64,000 nt of DNA from Hyphococcus sp. (GTDB taxonomy: Bacteria; Pseudomonadota; Alphaproteobacteria; Caulobacterales; Parvularculaceae), in NCBI GenBank assembly GCA_013002535.1, contig JABDJK010000068.1, forward strand, positions 1 to 64,000, written 5' to 3'. The notes below the pieces were generated by a model. That model saw nothing but the letters and a program-made list of their open reading frames with translations, was not told where the DNA came from and did not search any database. Made by a program: the position numbers and the translations under genes. Shown here one piece after another: positions 17,846-27,458 of the stretch (position 1 is its first letter; every line of letters begins with the position of its first letter).

Positions 17846-18436
17846 TTAGCGCAGTGGCGACCGCGATTGATTGAGAAATGATGGCGTTTCCGACGGCGCC
17901 GAGTTCCCTGCGTCTGCATTGGTTGTGACAGGCCGAGGCGACGGCGCATTCGGTCGCGACCGGCGGAAATCTTTTGCCGCTGAGTCAGAAAGCGGATCGT
18001 CAGAGTGACGGCAATTGCCTTCGAAATGGGCGCCGGTCTCAACCGACAATGACGAATGCAGAATGTCGCCTTGAATATAGGCTGTTGACGCGAGCGATAC
18101 TGATTTTGCGCGAATGCCGCCTTCGACACGTCCACGAACTGTTACAGTCTCGCACATCACCTCGCCTTTGACGCTGGCCTTTTCGCCAATAATCAACGAA
18201 CCAGCTTTGATGTCGCCTTCCAGGCTTCCGTCGAATTGAATTTCACCTGCAGAATTTACATTGCCTTGCATGATGACATCAGCGGAAATGATAGATGGAA
18301 CGCTGCCGGCCTTCATGGAGCCGCCTCGCTTGGAGGGCGCTGTGCTGCCAATCGTCTGCGGCGGCAATGGATCGTTCAACGATCCATTTTGCGGTTTCGC
18401 ATCTGCGGATTTATTCGTTTTAGCTTTCGAAAACAT
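17846..18436 (-). CDS. Bactofilin
   Basis: A 196-residue polymer-forming cytoskeletal protein (DUF583). A disordered, basic/proline-rich N-terminus of about 55 residues precedes the right-handed beta-helix core, visible as regularly spaced hydrophobic/glycine repeats (VIMQGNVNSAGEIQFDGSLEGDI, LIIGEKASVKGEVMCETVTVRGRVEGGI, YIQGDI). A disordered C-terminal tail follows. Start at 18436 has an aggcaggt site; an upstream in-frame start would extend the overlap with the M23 gene. Bactofilins recruit cell-wall enzymes, and the 17-base overlap with an M23 peptidase gene supports such a pair here. Confidence 0.94.
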   Translation of the reverse strand: MFSKAKTNKSADAKPQNGSLNDPLPPQTIGSTAPSKRGGSMKAGSVPSIISADVIMQGNVNSAGEIQFDGSLEGDIKAGSLIIGEKASVKGEVMCETVTVRGRVEGGIRAKSVSLASTAYIQGDILHSSLSVETGAHFEGNCRHSDDPLSDSAAKDFRRSRPNAPSPRPVTTNADAGNSAPSETPSFLNQSRSPLR

Positions 18437-19733
18437 ATCTACCTGCCTCAATAAAACGGCTTGGATTCATCGGTTTCTTACGGAAAAGGATTTCGTAGTG
18501 GACGTGCGGACCTGTTGAACGGCCGCTAGATCCCAACTCGCCAACCTTGTCGTGAAGTTTAACCTTTTGCCCCGCCTTTACTGAGATACGGTTCATATGC
18601 GCGTAACGCGTTACGAAACCGTTCCCATGATCAATTTCTACCGTTCGCCCAAAACCGGAACGCGTTCCGGCGAAGCGAACTATTCCTGCTGCAGTCGCGG
18701 TAATTGGCGACGCCCAAGCTGCTGCAAAATCAATGCCGTGGTGGCTGGAATGGCGGCCATTGATTGGATCGCGGCGAATGCCGTAGCCGCTGGTAAACCT
18801 GCGGCTTCCGACGATAGGTGATGAAAGCGGGACGTGGTTAATGGCTTTTTGAAGCGCCGCCAATTCATCGACCGCAAGTGCGGCGCGATTGGCGCGTTGA
18901 AAATATTTTGGCGACCCGATGTCGATGCTCGGATCGATAAATGGGCCCCCTTGGGCCAATGCTGTATTGGAAATCTTTGCTGGTGTAATCAACCTCTCTG
19001 GCGAGACGCCAGTGGTCGCAAGCACCAAACGCAACTCATCGATTTCTTGCATTGCGCGTTGTTCGACCGACGCAAACAGTAAAATTTGCTCTGTGTAAAG
19101 ATCTGCCGCGGCATTGCGCATTGTGTCGATAGCATTGGCCGTGATCGCGTTTTCGGAATTAGCGCTGTAGCGGCGATCAGACTCAAGCGCCGCTTCTTTG
19201 CGTAATTTGGAAGTTCGCGATTGTCGCGGCGTCGGCTCGCTCGGTTGCACGTCTACCATCACGCGATTGCCATTTAGCGGTTTTTGTCCATTTGGCCCGC
19301 CGGCTTGCGCTAAACCTTCACTTAGGGTGCTTATGCTTTGATCGATGACAGCTTTGCGTTGAACGGTGTTTTCCAACATCTGGTGGCGCGCAGATATTTC
19401 GCGCATTGCCTTGTCGAACTCCTGTTGGATAATACCGTTCAGCGAGTTTACGTCGTCATAGGCGCGTTGCGCGTCTTGGATGCGCTTTGAAAAACCGGTT
19501 TCCATAATCCGGAAATCGTTTTCTTTCGCGACAATGATTTGTTCCTTGAAGACGACGTTCACAGAAGCATACGCAACCCACAGCAGCGCAGCCCCGACGA
19601 CGATTGCTAACGCAATCTGCGTCTTCGAAGACATCGAAATGAAGTGAACGACCCCATCGCTTCTGTGATAGATTTGTCGTTCCTTGAAGAGACGACTCAT
19701 CAAACGACGAAATTTGCCGGAACGACGGCCCAT
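18420..19733 (-). CDS. Membrane-anchored M23 (LytM) peptidase with coiled coil
   Basis: A 437-residue bitopic peptidoglycan endopeptidase. A cytoplasmic basic N-terminus (about 36 residues, with ERQIYHRSDGVVHFISMS) precedes one transmembrane helix (about 40-60), then a long periplasmic coiled coil, and a C-terminal LytM domain with complete zinc ligands (SSHHGIDFA and GPHVHYE). The N-terminal peptide resembles the cytoplasmic bactofilin-binding segment described for LmdC-type peptidases of stalked alphaproteobacteria; I recall this rather than having checked it. The gene overlaps the bactofilin start by 17 bases, so the pair should be co-translated. Confidence 0.93.
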   Translation of the reverse strand: MGRRSGKFRRLMSRLFKERQIYHRSDGVVHFISMSSKTQIALAIVVGAALLWVAYASVNVVFKEQIIVAKENDFRIMETGFSKRIQDAQRAYDDVNSLNGIIQQEFDKAMREISARHQMLENTVQRKAVIDQSISTLSEGLAQAGGPNGQKPLNGNRVMVDVQPSEPTPRQSRTSKLRKEAALESDRRYSANSENAITANAIDTMRNAAADLYTEQILLFASVEQRAMQEIDELRLVLATTGVSPERLITPAKISNTALAQGGPFIDPSIDIGSPKYFQRANRAALAVDELAALQKAINHVPLSSPIVGSRRFTSGYGIRRDPINGRHSSHHGIDFAAAWASPITATAAGIVRFAGTRSGFGRTVEIDHGNGFVTRYAHMNRISVKAGQKVKLHDKVGELGSSGRSTGPHVHYEILFRKKPMNPSRFIEAGRYVFES

Positions 19734-19890
19734 TACCTAAAAACGCCCTTTACGCGCACCAACAGCAAATGCGCTGCCACCCCTGTCGCCATTGCAGCGC
19801 AAAATTGGAGATTACGCAACACTAATGTGATCCTGTAACGTAAAAAAATCGCTGGTTTCAACATGATTGAACTCTATGGCCGCGAATGTT

Positions 19891-20703
19891 TCAATTCCGT
19901 TCATAGAATGCAGGCTCCAGGCCAGCTTTTTCCCGCGCAACATGGTTAAACGGCGGTCTGAGCGCCGAGCGGAAGCGCCGCTCGACCAATTGTCCAAAAA
20001 TTGCGCCTGGATCTTGTCCCATTTTGTGACAAACGTGGTCGAACCATCGTTTTCCACAGGCGACGTGGCCGATCTCATCCTGGTAGATAACTTCTAGGAC
20101 AGCGCAACTTTCCTCGTCGCCCGCTACCCTCAGCCTGTCAATCATGGGGGGCGTTACGTCAAGACCTCTCGCCTCCAAAATGAGCGGTGCAATTGCTAGC
20201 CGAGCAACCAGCGAATCCGATGTATTTTCAGCTGCTTCCCACAAACCATTATGGGCTGGAAAATCGCCATACGCGTATCCAAGGGCGTTCAACCGCTCAT
20301 TTATCAGGCCAAAATGTTTGGCCTCCTCGGCGCCAATTTTTATCCAGTCGCTCGCAAATTCGCTGGGTGCAAGGCCCAAACGATGAATCTCGGGCAAAAA
20401 ACGAACTGCCATATCAAAAGCGAGGTCAATTGCATTGAACTCGATATGCGCAATGGCGTGAAGCAAGGCGGCGCGTCCAGCGATTGAGCCCAGTTTCCGT
20501 CGCGGAACGTCGCCTGGAGGCACCAAAAATGGCTTTAAGGGTCGCGCTGGGCTGGCCGGAGGCAAAGCATCGCCGATTTGGCCCGCGCCAGCCGTTTTTT
20601 CTAGAATTTTTTGCGCCGCAAACGCAGCCGATGTTTTTTTCAACGGGTCGGCAGCGTTGAGAACAGCGCACGCCGCCTCGGAAAATGTTCCATTTTTGTT
20701 CAC
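19891..20703 (-). CDS. Ferritin-like DUF455 family protein
   Basis: A 270-residue protein of the DUF455 family, which has a ferritin-like four-helix fold. Probable di-metal ligands are spread over HAIAHIEFNAIDLAFD, AEEAKHFGLI, LEARGLDV and YQDEIGHVACG, matching the ExxH pattern of the fold. The function is not established; some relatives are annotated as rhamnosyltransferase-like or tRNA hydroxylase-like without proof. It is followed downstream by the end of its unit, and its neighbour upstream (bcp) is 17 bases away in the same direction, so they probably share a transcript. Confidence 0.85.
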   Translation of the reverse strand: MNKNGTFSEAACAVLNAADPLKKTSAAFAAQKILEKTAGAGQIGDALPPASPARPLKPFLVPPGDVPRRKLGSIAGRAALLHAIAHIEFNAIDLAFDMAVRFLPEIHRLGLAPSEFASDWIKIGAEEAKHFGLINERLNALGYAYGDFPAHNGLWEAAENTSDSLVARLAIAPLILEARGLDVTPPMIDRLRVAGDEESCAVLEVIYQDEIGHVACGKRWFDHVCHKMGQDPGAIFGQLVERRFRSALRPPFNHVAREKAGLEPAFYERN

Positions 20704-20720
20704 GATATTTTTTATCGAGG

Positions 20721-21212
20721 TTATTTGGATTTTTGGGATTTTAGTTCTTTGACAACCAACAAAACCTCTTCGGCATGACCGGCGACGCGAACTTTTCGCC
20801 AGATTTTCTGAATTTTACCAGCTCCATCGATCACGAAAGTTGAGCGTTCGATGCCCATGAACTTCCGGCCATACATGCTTTTTTCGACCCATACGCCGTA
20901 CTTTTCCAGAACTTCGCCTTTTTCGTCGGAACCAAGTTCGATTTTCAAATTGTGTTTTGCGCGAAATTTTTCGTGTCTCTCAACGCTGTCTTTGGAAACG
21001 CCGATGACAATGGCGCCAGCTCGTTTGAATTTTGCGAGGTCTTCGGTGAATGCAATTGCCTGTTTGGTGCAGCCGGAGGTGTCATCTTTTGGGTAGAAAT
21101 ATAGGACGACGATTTTGCCTTTTAATTCGGTGAGGGCAATTTTGCCTTTATCGGTCGGGAGTCGAAACGCCGGGGCACGATCTCCTTCATTCAATTTCTT
21201 GGATGGCGGCAT
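20721..21212 (-). CDS. bcp: Thioredoxin-dependent peroxiredoxin, Bcp/PrxQ type
   Basis: A 163-residue cytoplasmic peroxidase that reduces hydrogen peroxide and organic hydroperoxides. The peroxidatic cysteine is in the motif YPKDDTSGCTKQA. The resolving cysteine five residues later in E. coli Bcp is missing, and this is the only cysteine in the protein, so it must act as a 1-Cys enzyme. The ATG at 21212 is preceded by gaggag at good spacing; a longer frame to 21248 is not needed. Confidence 0.93.
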   Translation of the reverse strand: MPPSKKLNEGDRAPAFRLPTDKGKIALTELKGKIVVLYFYPKDDTSGCTKQAIAFTEDLAKFKRAGAIVIGVSKDSVERHEKFRAKHNLKIELGSDEKGEVLEKYGVWVEKSMYGRKFMGIERSTFVIDGAGKIQKIWRKVRVAGHAEEVLLVVKELKSQKSK

Positions 21213-21296
21213 TCCAGTCTCCTCAATTTGTTGCGCAAATGTTCGCAATAATAGCGTCCAAATTCCGCGTCAATCACGCCAATAGCTTGCGATTTT

Positions 21297-21323
21297 AAGG
21301 ATTCGCCGGTACCGATAATCCTT
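21297..21323. promoter_or_regulatory. Inverted repeat upstream of AsmA-like gene
   Basis: Perfect 7-bp arms aaggatt (21297-21303) and aatcctt (21317-21323) are separated by 13 bases in the divergent region between bcp and the AsmA-like gene. The size suits a repressor site or a weak hairpin; no regulator can be assigned. Confidence 0.3.
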
Positions 21324-21391
21324 TGCGCTGCACCTGAATTGGGGAGGGGGCAACGCTTGGTGTCAGGCGGCTGGCGACAGTCGAGTATCGC

Positions 21392-24300
21392 ATGAAAAGA
21401 CGCGCCGCAAAGGCTTGTCTGCTTTTTGTTGAAATAACCGCCGTTTTGCTAGCGGCGCTGACTGCTGGTGCAATTTTTTTCTACTGGCGTCTGCAACAAG
21501 GACCGCTTGTTGTCGATTTCTTCAAACCCAGCATTGAATTTGCGCTGTCACGGCGGCTTCCCGAAGGGCATGCATGCGATATTGGATCAATCACCATCGA
21601 GCGTGACCGTCAGTCAGGCGAATTCAAAATTGTGTTATCCGATATCGAAATAACTGATACGGATGAAATTGAAATTGCGACAGCGTCCTCTTTGCTTGTT
21701 GGTTTTTCGCCGCCGGAATTTTTCTCGGGTCATTCCGGCCCAACAACTCTTGAAGTGAACGGCGCTGCATTTCGAATAATTAGAGACGCCGACTACGCCC
21801 TAAAAATTCCAACTGTTATGGAAACGCGCGAGCGCGCCGGACGATTTAACTTCAGAGGCATTGGCGACCGATTATTCCGCAGCGCATTTAAAGAAGCGCA
21901 AATGCGGAATGCGCAGATAATTTTTGAAGACAAAGCGTCGGGCCGGTCATGGCAAACTTCGAATGCGACCGTATTTATTGGAAAAAATGACACGCATTTT
22001 GTTGCCGATATCGCTGGCAATCTTGACCTATCCGACAATTCTGCTGGCCTTAAAGTTAATGTTGCATTCGACAGGAGTTCAGGTGTTATCAGTGTTGACG
22101 CCAATGGTGAAAATTTTCCGGTTTCCGACTTGCTGCAAACCTTTTACGGTGATCGGGCCGCGATCGTAGATGCGCCAGTATCGGGAACAGCAAACATAGA
22201 GCTGACGTCATCTGGCAAAGTTATTTCCTCTAAAATTGCTGGCGTCGTCGATAAGGGTTTATTGACAGTTGGAGGCAAGCAGCATCCAATTAATGCATTG
22301 TCATGGGATGCGGCGTTTAATCCGGCGACCAACAAATTTCGCGTCAATTCGTTATTATACGATGTTGCAGGCAATAACGGCAAGTTAGACGGCGAAGTTG
22401 AAGTCAAATTCGGCGAAAGCGTTCGTGATCCGCTCGGCGTGCAATTTGAATTGTCGGGGACTGATATTTTAACGACGTTGCCCGGATTTTTGCCTGAGCC
22501 GCTTCTAATGGAAAATGCAGGTCTTGCCGGTTCCTATACGTTAAAAAACCGACTGATCGAATTCACGCAATTTAATATTGATGTGGTCGATGTGGATTTA
22601 TCAGGCGCTCTTGCGGCGCGATTTCCGCGCGCCAGCAAGTCTGCGATTGCGCCTTCGCCCATGGTAAAGCTCGATTTATCTGTCGATGGCGCTCTTGACC
22701 CGCAACGTCTATTGAGGTTGTGGCCAGTCCATATCGCTGCGGGCGCGCGCGATTGGATAAGCGATCGCCTTCCCGAGGCTGTTTTGGAAAATATCGTCGG
22801 TTCGGTCGATTTAAAAGAAGGTGCAATTGGCGCCGACAATAAAATTCCAGATGAAGCAATTTCGCTTGAATTCGATGTTCGTGACGCCAAAGCATTTTAT
22901 ATCATGGATATGACGCCGTTGACACGCGGATCCGGGCATGGGCGATTGCGCGGCAACAGTTTCATTCTGAAAGCTGACAAGGGCGTTGTCGGTCAAGTTG
23001 AGCTATCTGGCGGAGAAGTGGAATTTCCAGTTTTCATCCCGAGATGGGAGCCGATGTATATTCGATTTTCGACATCGGGCGACGCCCATGAAATGTTGTC
23101 GGTGCTGGATCAAAATCCACTGAACTTGCTTTCAAAAATTAATCTTTCACCTGACCAATTTCACGGTACTGCTGACGCGCAAGTAGAGATTATGCGACCG
23201 AATAAGCGCAACGCTGAACCGGATGAGTATCGTTATCATGGATCCGCAACTTTCTCTGATACAACAATGTCCAATTTGGTTGGCGATATCGAATTGACGG
23301 ATGCCGCAGGCGAGGTCGAATTAAATCCACGGTCGCTGACTGTTTCGTCAAAGGCAAAGTTAACTGAGGCGCCAATCGATATTGTCTGGCGGCAAAACTT
23401 TTTTGATGAGGATGGTCCGTCGGAGTTTTCATTGGCCGGGGTTGTTGATGCATCAATCGGCGATCAGTTTGGGATAGCAGCGCGCCGGTATTTACACGGG
23501 CCCGTGAAATTTGATGTAAAGGCGCTGGGCGATATCGGCGATTTTCGCGATATCGCGGTCAATGCTGACTTTACAGATGCGGCGCTCACCATTGGCGCTA
23601 TGGGCTGGCGTAAGTCGCCATCGTCTCAAGCAACTGCTGACGTATCGATAAAGTTTACCGATGAGACCGTGGAGGTTAGCGAACTAAAAATTATTGGCGA
23701 TGATCTCGATATACGAGGCGATATTCAATTCACTGACAATGGCGCTGTGCGTTTTGCCGAACTGGCGATTTTCAAATTGAAAGACGCAGCGGACCTATCG
23801 TTAAAGCTGGAGCGCAGCCCGGCGAATGAGCTTTCGATCACGGCGCTCGGAAAATACTTAAATGCTGGTGCAATTGTTGAGACCATTACCGAGGGCGGCA
23901 ATAATGACCGCGGTGAAATAGATTGGGGGCCAGGCGTAAAACTTACCGCACGCATCGATGAAATTTCCATGCGCGGCGGCGCCGAATACAGTGTCACGTC
24001 GCTCGATCTTTGGCGCTCGTCCGATGAGTTAAAGCAACTCGATTTTTCAGGCTTTGATCCCGGCGGTTTGCCGTTGAGCGTAAAAATGTCGGAAACTGGA
24101 ATGGAGGCGAATGACCGCACGCGCACGGTCTCCGCGCATTCGAATAACATTGGCCACCTGCTGCGCGCCGTGTTTAATTATGGTTCGGTTGAGGGCGGCG
24201 AAGGCGTTTTGTCTTTCGACCTTTCTGAAGAAAATGCCGATGGCCTAAGCGGCAAACTTGAAGCTAGAAATATCACCTTGTCCGATGCACCGCTTGTCGC

Positions 24301-24760
24301 GCGGCTCTTTTCCGCGGGTTCTCTAGACGGCCTTGCAAACCTCATGAATGATCAGGGGATCAATTTGACGCAAGCCTATGGAGAATTTGAGATCGCCAAC
24401 AAAATATTGGGCGTATCTAATTTTCGCGCGACCGGACCGTCAGTCGGCATTACCGCCGACGGCGCCGTCGCCCTAGGGGCAGATGGAGACATTCGTCTCG
24501 ATGGCGCATTGGCGCCGTTTTACCAGATTAATTCACTGCTTGGGAACGCACCAATCTTTGGTGAGTTATTTGTAGGGAAAAAAGGCGAAGGCATCGTCGC
24601 ACTGTCATATGCGATTAGCGGCAAGCGGCAATCGCCGAGCGTCTCGATAAATCCGCTCTCAGCTCTAACGCCCGGAATTTTTCGCCAGATCATGCAACCA
24701 ACTGATCCGGCGTCGCAAGTCACGGAATCGGCGCAGGAATCAGATTTACCGGAAGATTGA
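21392..24760 (+). CDS. AsmA-like (YhdP/DUF3971) envelope lipid-transport family protein
   Basis: A 1122-residue protein anchored by one N-terminal transmembrane helix (about residues 11-31), with the remainder in the periplasm. It has the DUF3971 region in the first half and an AsmA-like C-terminal domain (about 870-1090, with GLSGKLEARNITLSDAPLVARLFSAGSLDGL). The repetitive beta-strand pattern fits the hydrophobic-groove bridge fold of YhdP/TamB/AsmA proteins, which move phospholipids toward the outer membrane. A long gap in the start region contains no better start than the ATG at 21392. Its stop abuts the tyrS stop directly. Confidence 0.9.
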   Translation: MKRRAAKACLLFVEITAVLLAALTAGAIFFYWRLQQGPLVVDFFKPSIEFALSRRLPEGHACDIGSITIERDRQSGEFKIVLSDIEITDTDEIEIATASSLLVGFSPPEFFSGHSGPTTLEVNGAAFRIIRDADYALKIPTVMETRERAGRFNFRGIGDRLFRSAFKEAQMRNAQIIFEDKASGRSWQTSNATVFIGKNDTHFVADIAGNLDLSDNSAGLKVNVAFDRSSGVISVDANGENFPVSDLLQTFYGDRAAIVDAPVSGTANIELTSSGKVISSKIAGVVDKGLLTVGGKQHPINALSWDAAFNPATNKFRVNSLLYDVAGNNGKLDGEVEVKFGESVRDPLGVQFELSGTDILTTLPGFLPEPLLMENAGLAGSYTLKNRLIEFTQFNIDVVDVDLSGALAARFPRASKSAIAPSPMVKLDLSVDGALDPQRLLRLWPVHIAAGARDWISDRLPEAVLENIVGSVDLKEGAIGADNKIPDEAISLEFDVRDAKAFYIMDMTPLTRGSGHGRLRGNSFILKADKGVVGQVELSGGEVEFPVFIPRWEPMYIRFSTSGDAHEMLSVLDQNPLNLLSKINLSPDQFHGTADAQVEIMRPNKRNAEPDEYRYHGSATFSDTTMSNLVGDIELTDAAGEVELNPRSLTVSSKAKLTEAPIDIVWRQNFFDEDGPSEFSLAGVVDASIGDQFGIAARRYLHGPVKFDVKALGDIGDFRDIAVNADFTDAALTIGAMGWRKSPSSQATADVSIKFTDETVEVSELKIIGDDLDIRGDIQFTDNGAVRFAELAIFKLKDAADLSLKLERSPANELSITALGKYLNAGAIVETITEGGNNDRGEIDWGPGVKLTARIDEISMRGGAEYSVTSLDLWRSSDELKQLDFSGFDPGGLPLSVKMSETGMEANDRTRTVSAHSNNIGHLLRAVFNYGSVEGGEGVLSFDLSEENADGLSGKLEARNITLSDAPLVARLFSAGSLDGLANLMNDQGINLTQAYGEFEIANKILGVSNFRATGPSVGITADGAVALGADGDIRLDGALAPFYQINSLLGNAPIFGELFVGKKGEGIVALSYAISGKRQSPSVSINPLSALTPGIFRQIMQPTDPASQVTESAQESDLPED

Positions 24761-26005
24761 TCAATCGACCTGAATGATAGCGTGTTTCTTTTTGCCAATC
24801 GAAATTTTGATTTGATTGCCTTGAATGTCTCCGGGGTCGATGTTGCGCTCGTCTTTAACCGGCGCTCCATTGACTTTTAAAGCGCCAGCCTTGATATGGC
24901 GGCGCGCTTCGCCCTTTGAAGCGCAAAGCCCTGCCGTCAGAAATTGATCAATCAAGGGCGCGCCCGCATCAACCTTGGCCTTCGACAATTGTACGATCGG
25001 AAGATCGCCTCCGGCGCCGCCCATTTCAAAAGTTTCTTGCGCTGTTTTAGCGGCGCTAATCGCAGCGTCACGCCCATGCAACAGCGCCGTTGCCTCGCTT
25101 GCGAGAACTTTCTTCGCTTCGTTGATTTCCGCGCCGCCAAGCGCTGAAAGGCGCTTCACTTCGTCCATTGGCAATGTTGTGACGAGGGCAAGCATTTTTT
25201 CCACATCTGCGTCTTCCGTATTGCGCCAATACTGCCAGTAATCATACGGCGAAAACACATCCGGGTTTAGCCAAACGGCGCCCGATTCTGTTTTTCCCAT
25301 TTTCTTACCCGATGCAGTCGTAAGCAACGGTGTCGTCAAACCAAAAACCTCTACGGCCGCGGCGCGGCGGCACAATTCAACGCCGTTAACGATGTTTCCC
25401 CATTGGTCCGATCCGCCCAGTTGCAAAACACACTCATGGCGTTTGTAAAGCTCTAGAAAATCATAGGCCTGCATCAACATATAGTTGAATTCGAGAAACG
25501 TCATTGGGCTTTCGCGATCCAGGCGCAGCTTGACACTATCAAACGTCAGCATACGGTTTATCGTGAAATGGACGCCATAGTCGCGAAGAAACTCAACGTA
25601 ACCCAGATTCGATAGCCAATCGTCATTATTCACCATAACAGCCGCGTTTTGGACGTTGCCGAAATCCAAAAATTGCGCGAATACAGTTTTTATTGAGGCG
25701 ATATTTGCGCCGATTTCATCGTCTGTAAGCAAAGCGCGCTGCGCATCTTTCCCGCTCGGATCGCCGACCTTAGTGGTGCCGCCGCCCATCAACGCAATCG
25801 GTCGGTGCCCCGTTTGCTGCAGCCAGTAAAGCAGCATGATTTGAATGAGGCTTCCGGCATGGAGACTTTTTGCTGTCGCATCAAAACCGATATATCCGGT
25901 TATTGCGCCAGCGGCAGCTTTCTCATCAAGGCCGTCAAGATTTGTTCCCTGATGGATGAAGCCGCGTTCAGCCAACGTATTAATAAAATCTGATTTATAA
26001 GCCAT
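24761..26005 (-). CDS. tyrS: Tyrosyl-tRNA synthetase
   Basis: A 414-residue class I aminoacyl-tRNA synthetase that charges tRNA-Tyr. The HIGH-like motif is LHAGSL near residue 50, with tyrosine-site residues in YIGFDATA and [18 protein letters not shown], and the KMSKS-like loop KKMGKTE. A C-terminal S4 RNA-binding domain runs from about 345 ([22 protein letters not shown]). The gene converges with the AsmA-like gene, the two stop codons abutting in TGATCA, and diverges from anmK across 147 bases. Confidence 0.98.
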   Translation of the reverse strand: MAYKSDFINTLAERGFIHQGTNLDGLDEKAAAGAITGYIGFDATAKSLHAGSLIQIMLLYWLQQTGHRPIALMGGGTTKVGDPSGKDAQRALLTDDEIGANIASIKTVFAQFLDFGNVQNAAVMVNNDDWLSNLGYVEFLRDYGVHFTINRMLTFDSVKLRLDRESPMTFLEFNYMLMQAYDFLELYKRHECVLQLGGSDQWGNIVNGVELCRRAAAVEVFGLTTPLLTTASGKKMGKTESGAVWLNPDVFSPYDYWQYWRNTEDADVEKMLALVTTLPMDEVKRLSALGGAEINEAKKVLASEATALLHGRDAAISAAKTAQETFEMGGAGGDLPIVQLSKAKVDAGAPLIDQFLTAGLCASKGEARRHIKAGALKVNGAPVKDERNIDPGDIQGNQIKISIGKKKHAIIQVD

Positions 26006-26152
26006 TTTTCAATTATCAGTTGTTCTTGACCGGGCACTAACATGCAAAGTCGTGATTTCCAATGTTCATATGCGACAATTCCATTTGACCATTGGGCAAC
26101 CCATCCGATTCACCATATGGTCATTGACCTAATCTAGAACACGACCCCGCTT
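26006..26152. promoter_or_regulatory. Divergent tyrS/anmK promoter region
   Basis: The short gap between divergent tyrS and anmK contains a 10-bp palindrome accatatggt at 26112-26121, with TTGACC hexamers on either side that may be -35 boxes. Precise promoters cannot be fixed by eye. Confidence 0.35.
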
Positions 26153-27283
26153 ATGACAGATACCAAAACAGCAATTGGATTGATGAGCGGCACTTCCCTT
26201 GATGGGGTTGACGCTGCAATCATTCGTACTGACGGCGAAAAAATCGTTGAAACGGGACCGTCATTATCCGTCCCTTATTCCCGCGATTTAAAGGTATGGG
26301 TGCGCCGGGCTGTGAAAGCAGCGCTAGAGGGCCGTGACGGCGCCGCTGAAATTGGCAAGGCTGCCGGCGAAGTCACGCTGGCCCATGTGAACGCTGTTGA
26401 GGATCTCTTGGCGTCGGCTTCAATGAAAAGAACTGACGTCGATGTCGTTGGTTTTCACGGGCAGACCATCCTTCATCGTCCGGCGCGAGAGGCTGGCAGC
26501 GTCGGCAAAACTTGGCAGATCGGCGACGGCGGCGTTTTGGCGCAAGAGACGCGGATCGACGTCGTCTCTGATTTCCGAACGGCGGATGTCGCCGCTGGCG
26601 GCGAGGGCGCGCCATTTGCGCCGATTTACCATTGCGCGTTGGCGCACCAACTTGATCCTGCGCCGGAAACGCCAATTGGCGTAATCAATATAGGCGGCGT
26701 TTCAAACGTTACATTCATTCCACCGATGGCTCGAGGTGTGGACCTTGTTGCTTTTGACTGTGGGCCCGGCAATGGCCTTCTTGATGAATGGGCTGAGCTG
26801 AAAACTGGCGCTTCGTTTGACGAGGACGGCGCGCTAGCTGCGGCCGGATCGGTTGAGGAAGCGGCATTGCGTATGATGCTTTTAGCGCCCTATCTGCGAC
26901 GCAAGCCGCCGAAATCGCTGGACCGATATGATTTCAACTTAAAACAGGTCATGAATTTATCGCCGGAGGACGGGGCTGCGACCCTCACCGCGTTTACGGC
27001 GGAGTGCATCAAATTATCGGAAGACTTTCTCGAAGAGAAAGTTGGGGAGTGGATCGTATGCGGCGGCGGCCGCAAAAACCCCTCAATGATGTTGGCTCTA
27101 GCATCATCGCTGTCGGCCCCGGTGCGCCTTGCTGAAGATGTCGGATGGCGCGGTGACGACCTCGAAGCCGAATGTTTTGCGTATCTTGCTGTGCGCAGTT
27201 TGAAGAAGTTGCCGCTTAGCTACCCGAAAACGACGCGCGTTCCGCGCCCAATTTGCGGCGGCGTATTCCATCGCGCGCCATAA
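26153..27283 (+). CDS. anmK: Anhydro-N-acetylmuramic acid kinase
   Basis: A 376-residue kinase of the ASKHA fold that converts 1,6-anhydro-MurNAc to MurNAc-6-phosphate in peptidoglycan recycling. Family motifs are the phosphate loop GLMSGTSLDGVDAAII at the N-terminus, GFHGQTILHRP, INIGGVSNVTFI, DCGPGNGLLDEW and VCGGGRKNPSM. Length is normal. The gene diverges from tyrS, an arrangement recurrent in alphaproteobacteria. Confidence 0.97.
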   Translation: MTDTKTAIGLMSGTSLDGVDAAIIRTDGEKIVETGPSLSVPYSRDLKVWVRRAVKAALEGRDGAAEIGKAAGEVTLAHVNAVEDLLASASMKRTDVDVVGFHGQTILHRPAREAGSVGKTWQIGDGGVLAQETRIDVVSDFRTADVAAGGEGAPFAPIYHCALAHQLDPAPETPIGVINIGGVSNVTFIPPMARGVDLVAFDCGPGNGLLDEWAELKTGASFDEDGALAAAGSVEEAALRMMLLAPYLRRKPPKSLDRYDFNLKQVMNLSPEDGAATLTAFTAECIKLSEDFLEEKVGEWIVCGGGRKNPSMMLALASSLSAPVRLAEDVGWRGDDLEAECFAYLAVRSLKKLPLSYPKTTRVPRPICGGVFHRAP

Positions 27284-27340
27284 TCGACCGGCCGCCGATT
27301 CTCTAAACGAACAAAAGGAGATCGGATAGTCAGCGCAATA

Positions 27341-27378
27341 ACATGCGAATAATTATCAATTGCGATTATTTTGCATGT
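27341..27378. repeat. Long AT-rich inverted repeat upstream of pterin dehydratase
   Basis: A left arm acatgcgaataat (27341-27353) pairs with attatt plus gcatgt (27365-27378), with one extra T bulged, around an 11-base loop. It is too AT-rich for a typical terminator of anmK, and it lies about 80 bases before the dehydratase start, so it could be an operator or an RNA hairpin in the leader. Confidence 0.5.
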
Positions 27379-27458
27379 GCTAAAAGGACATCCAAACAGT
27401 GACAGAAAAGGCATTCAAGCTTACATCCGGCGTCAGGAGACACCGCCAAGGGAATGCA

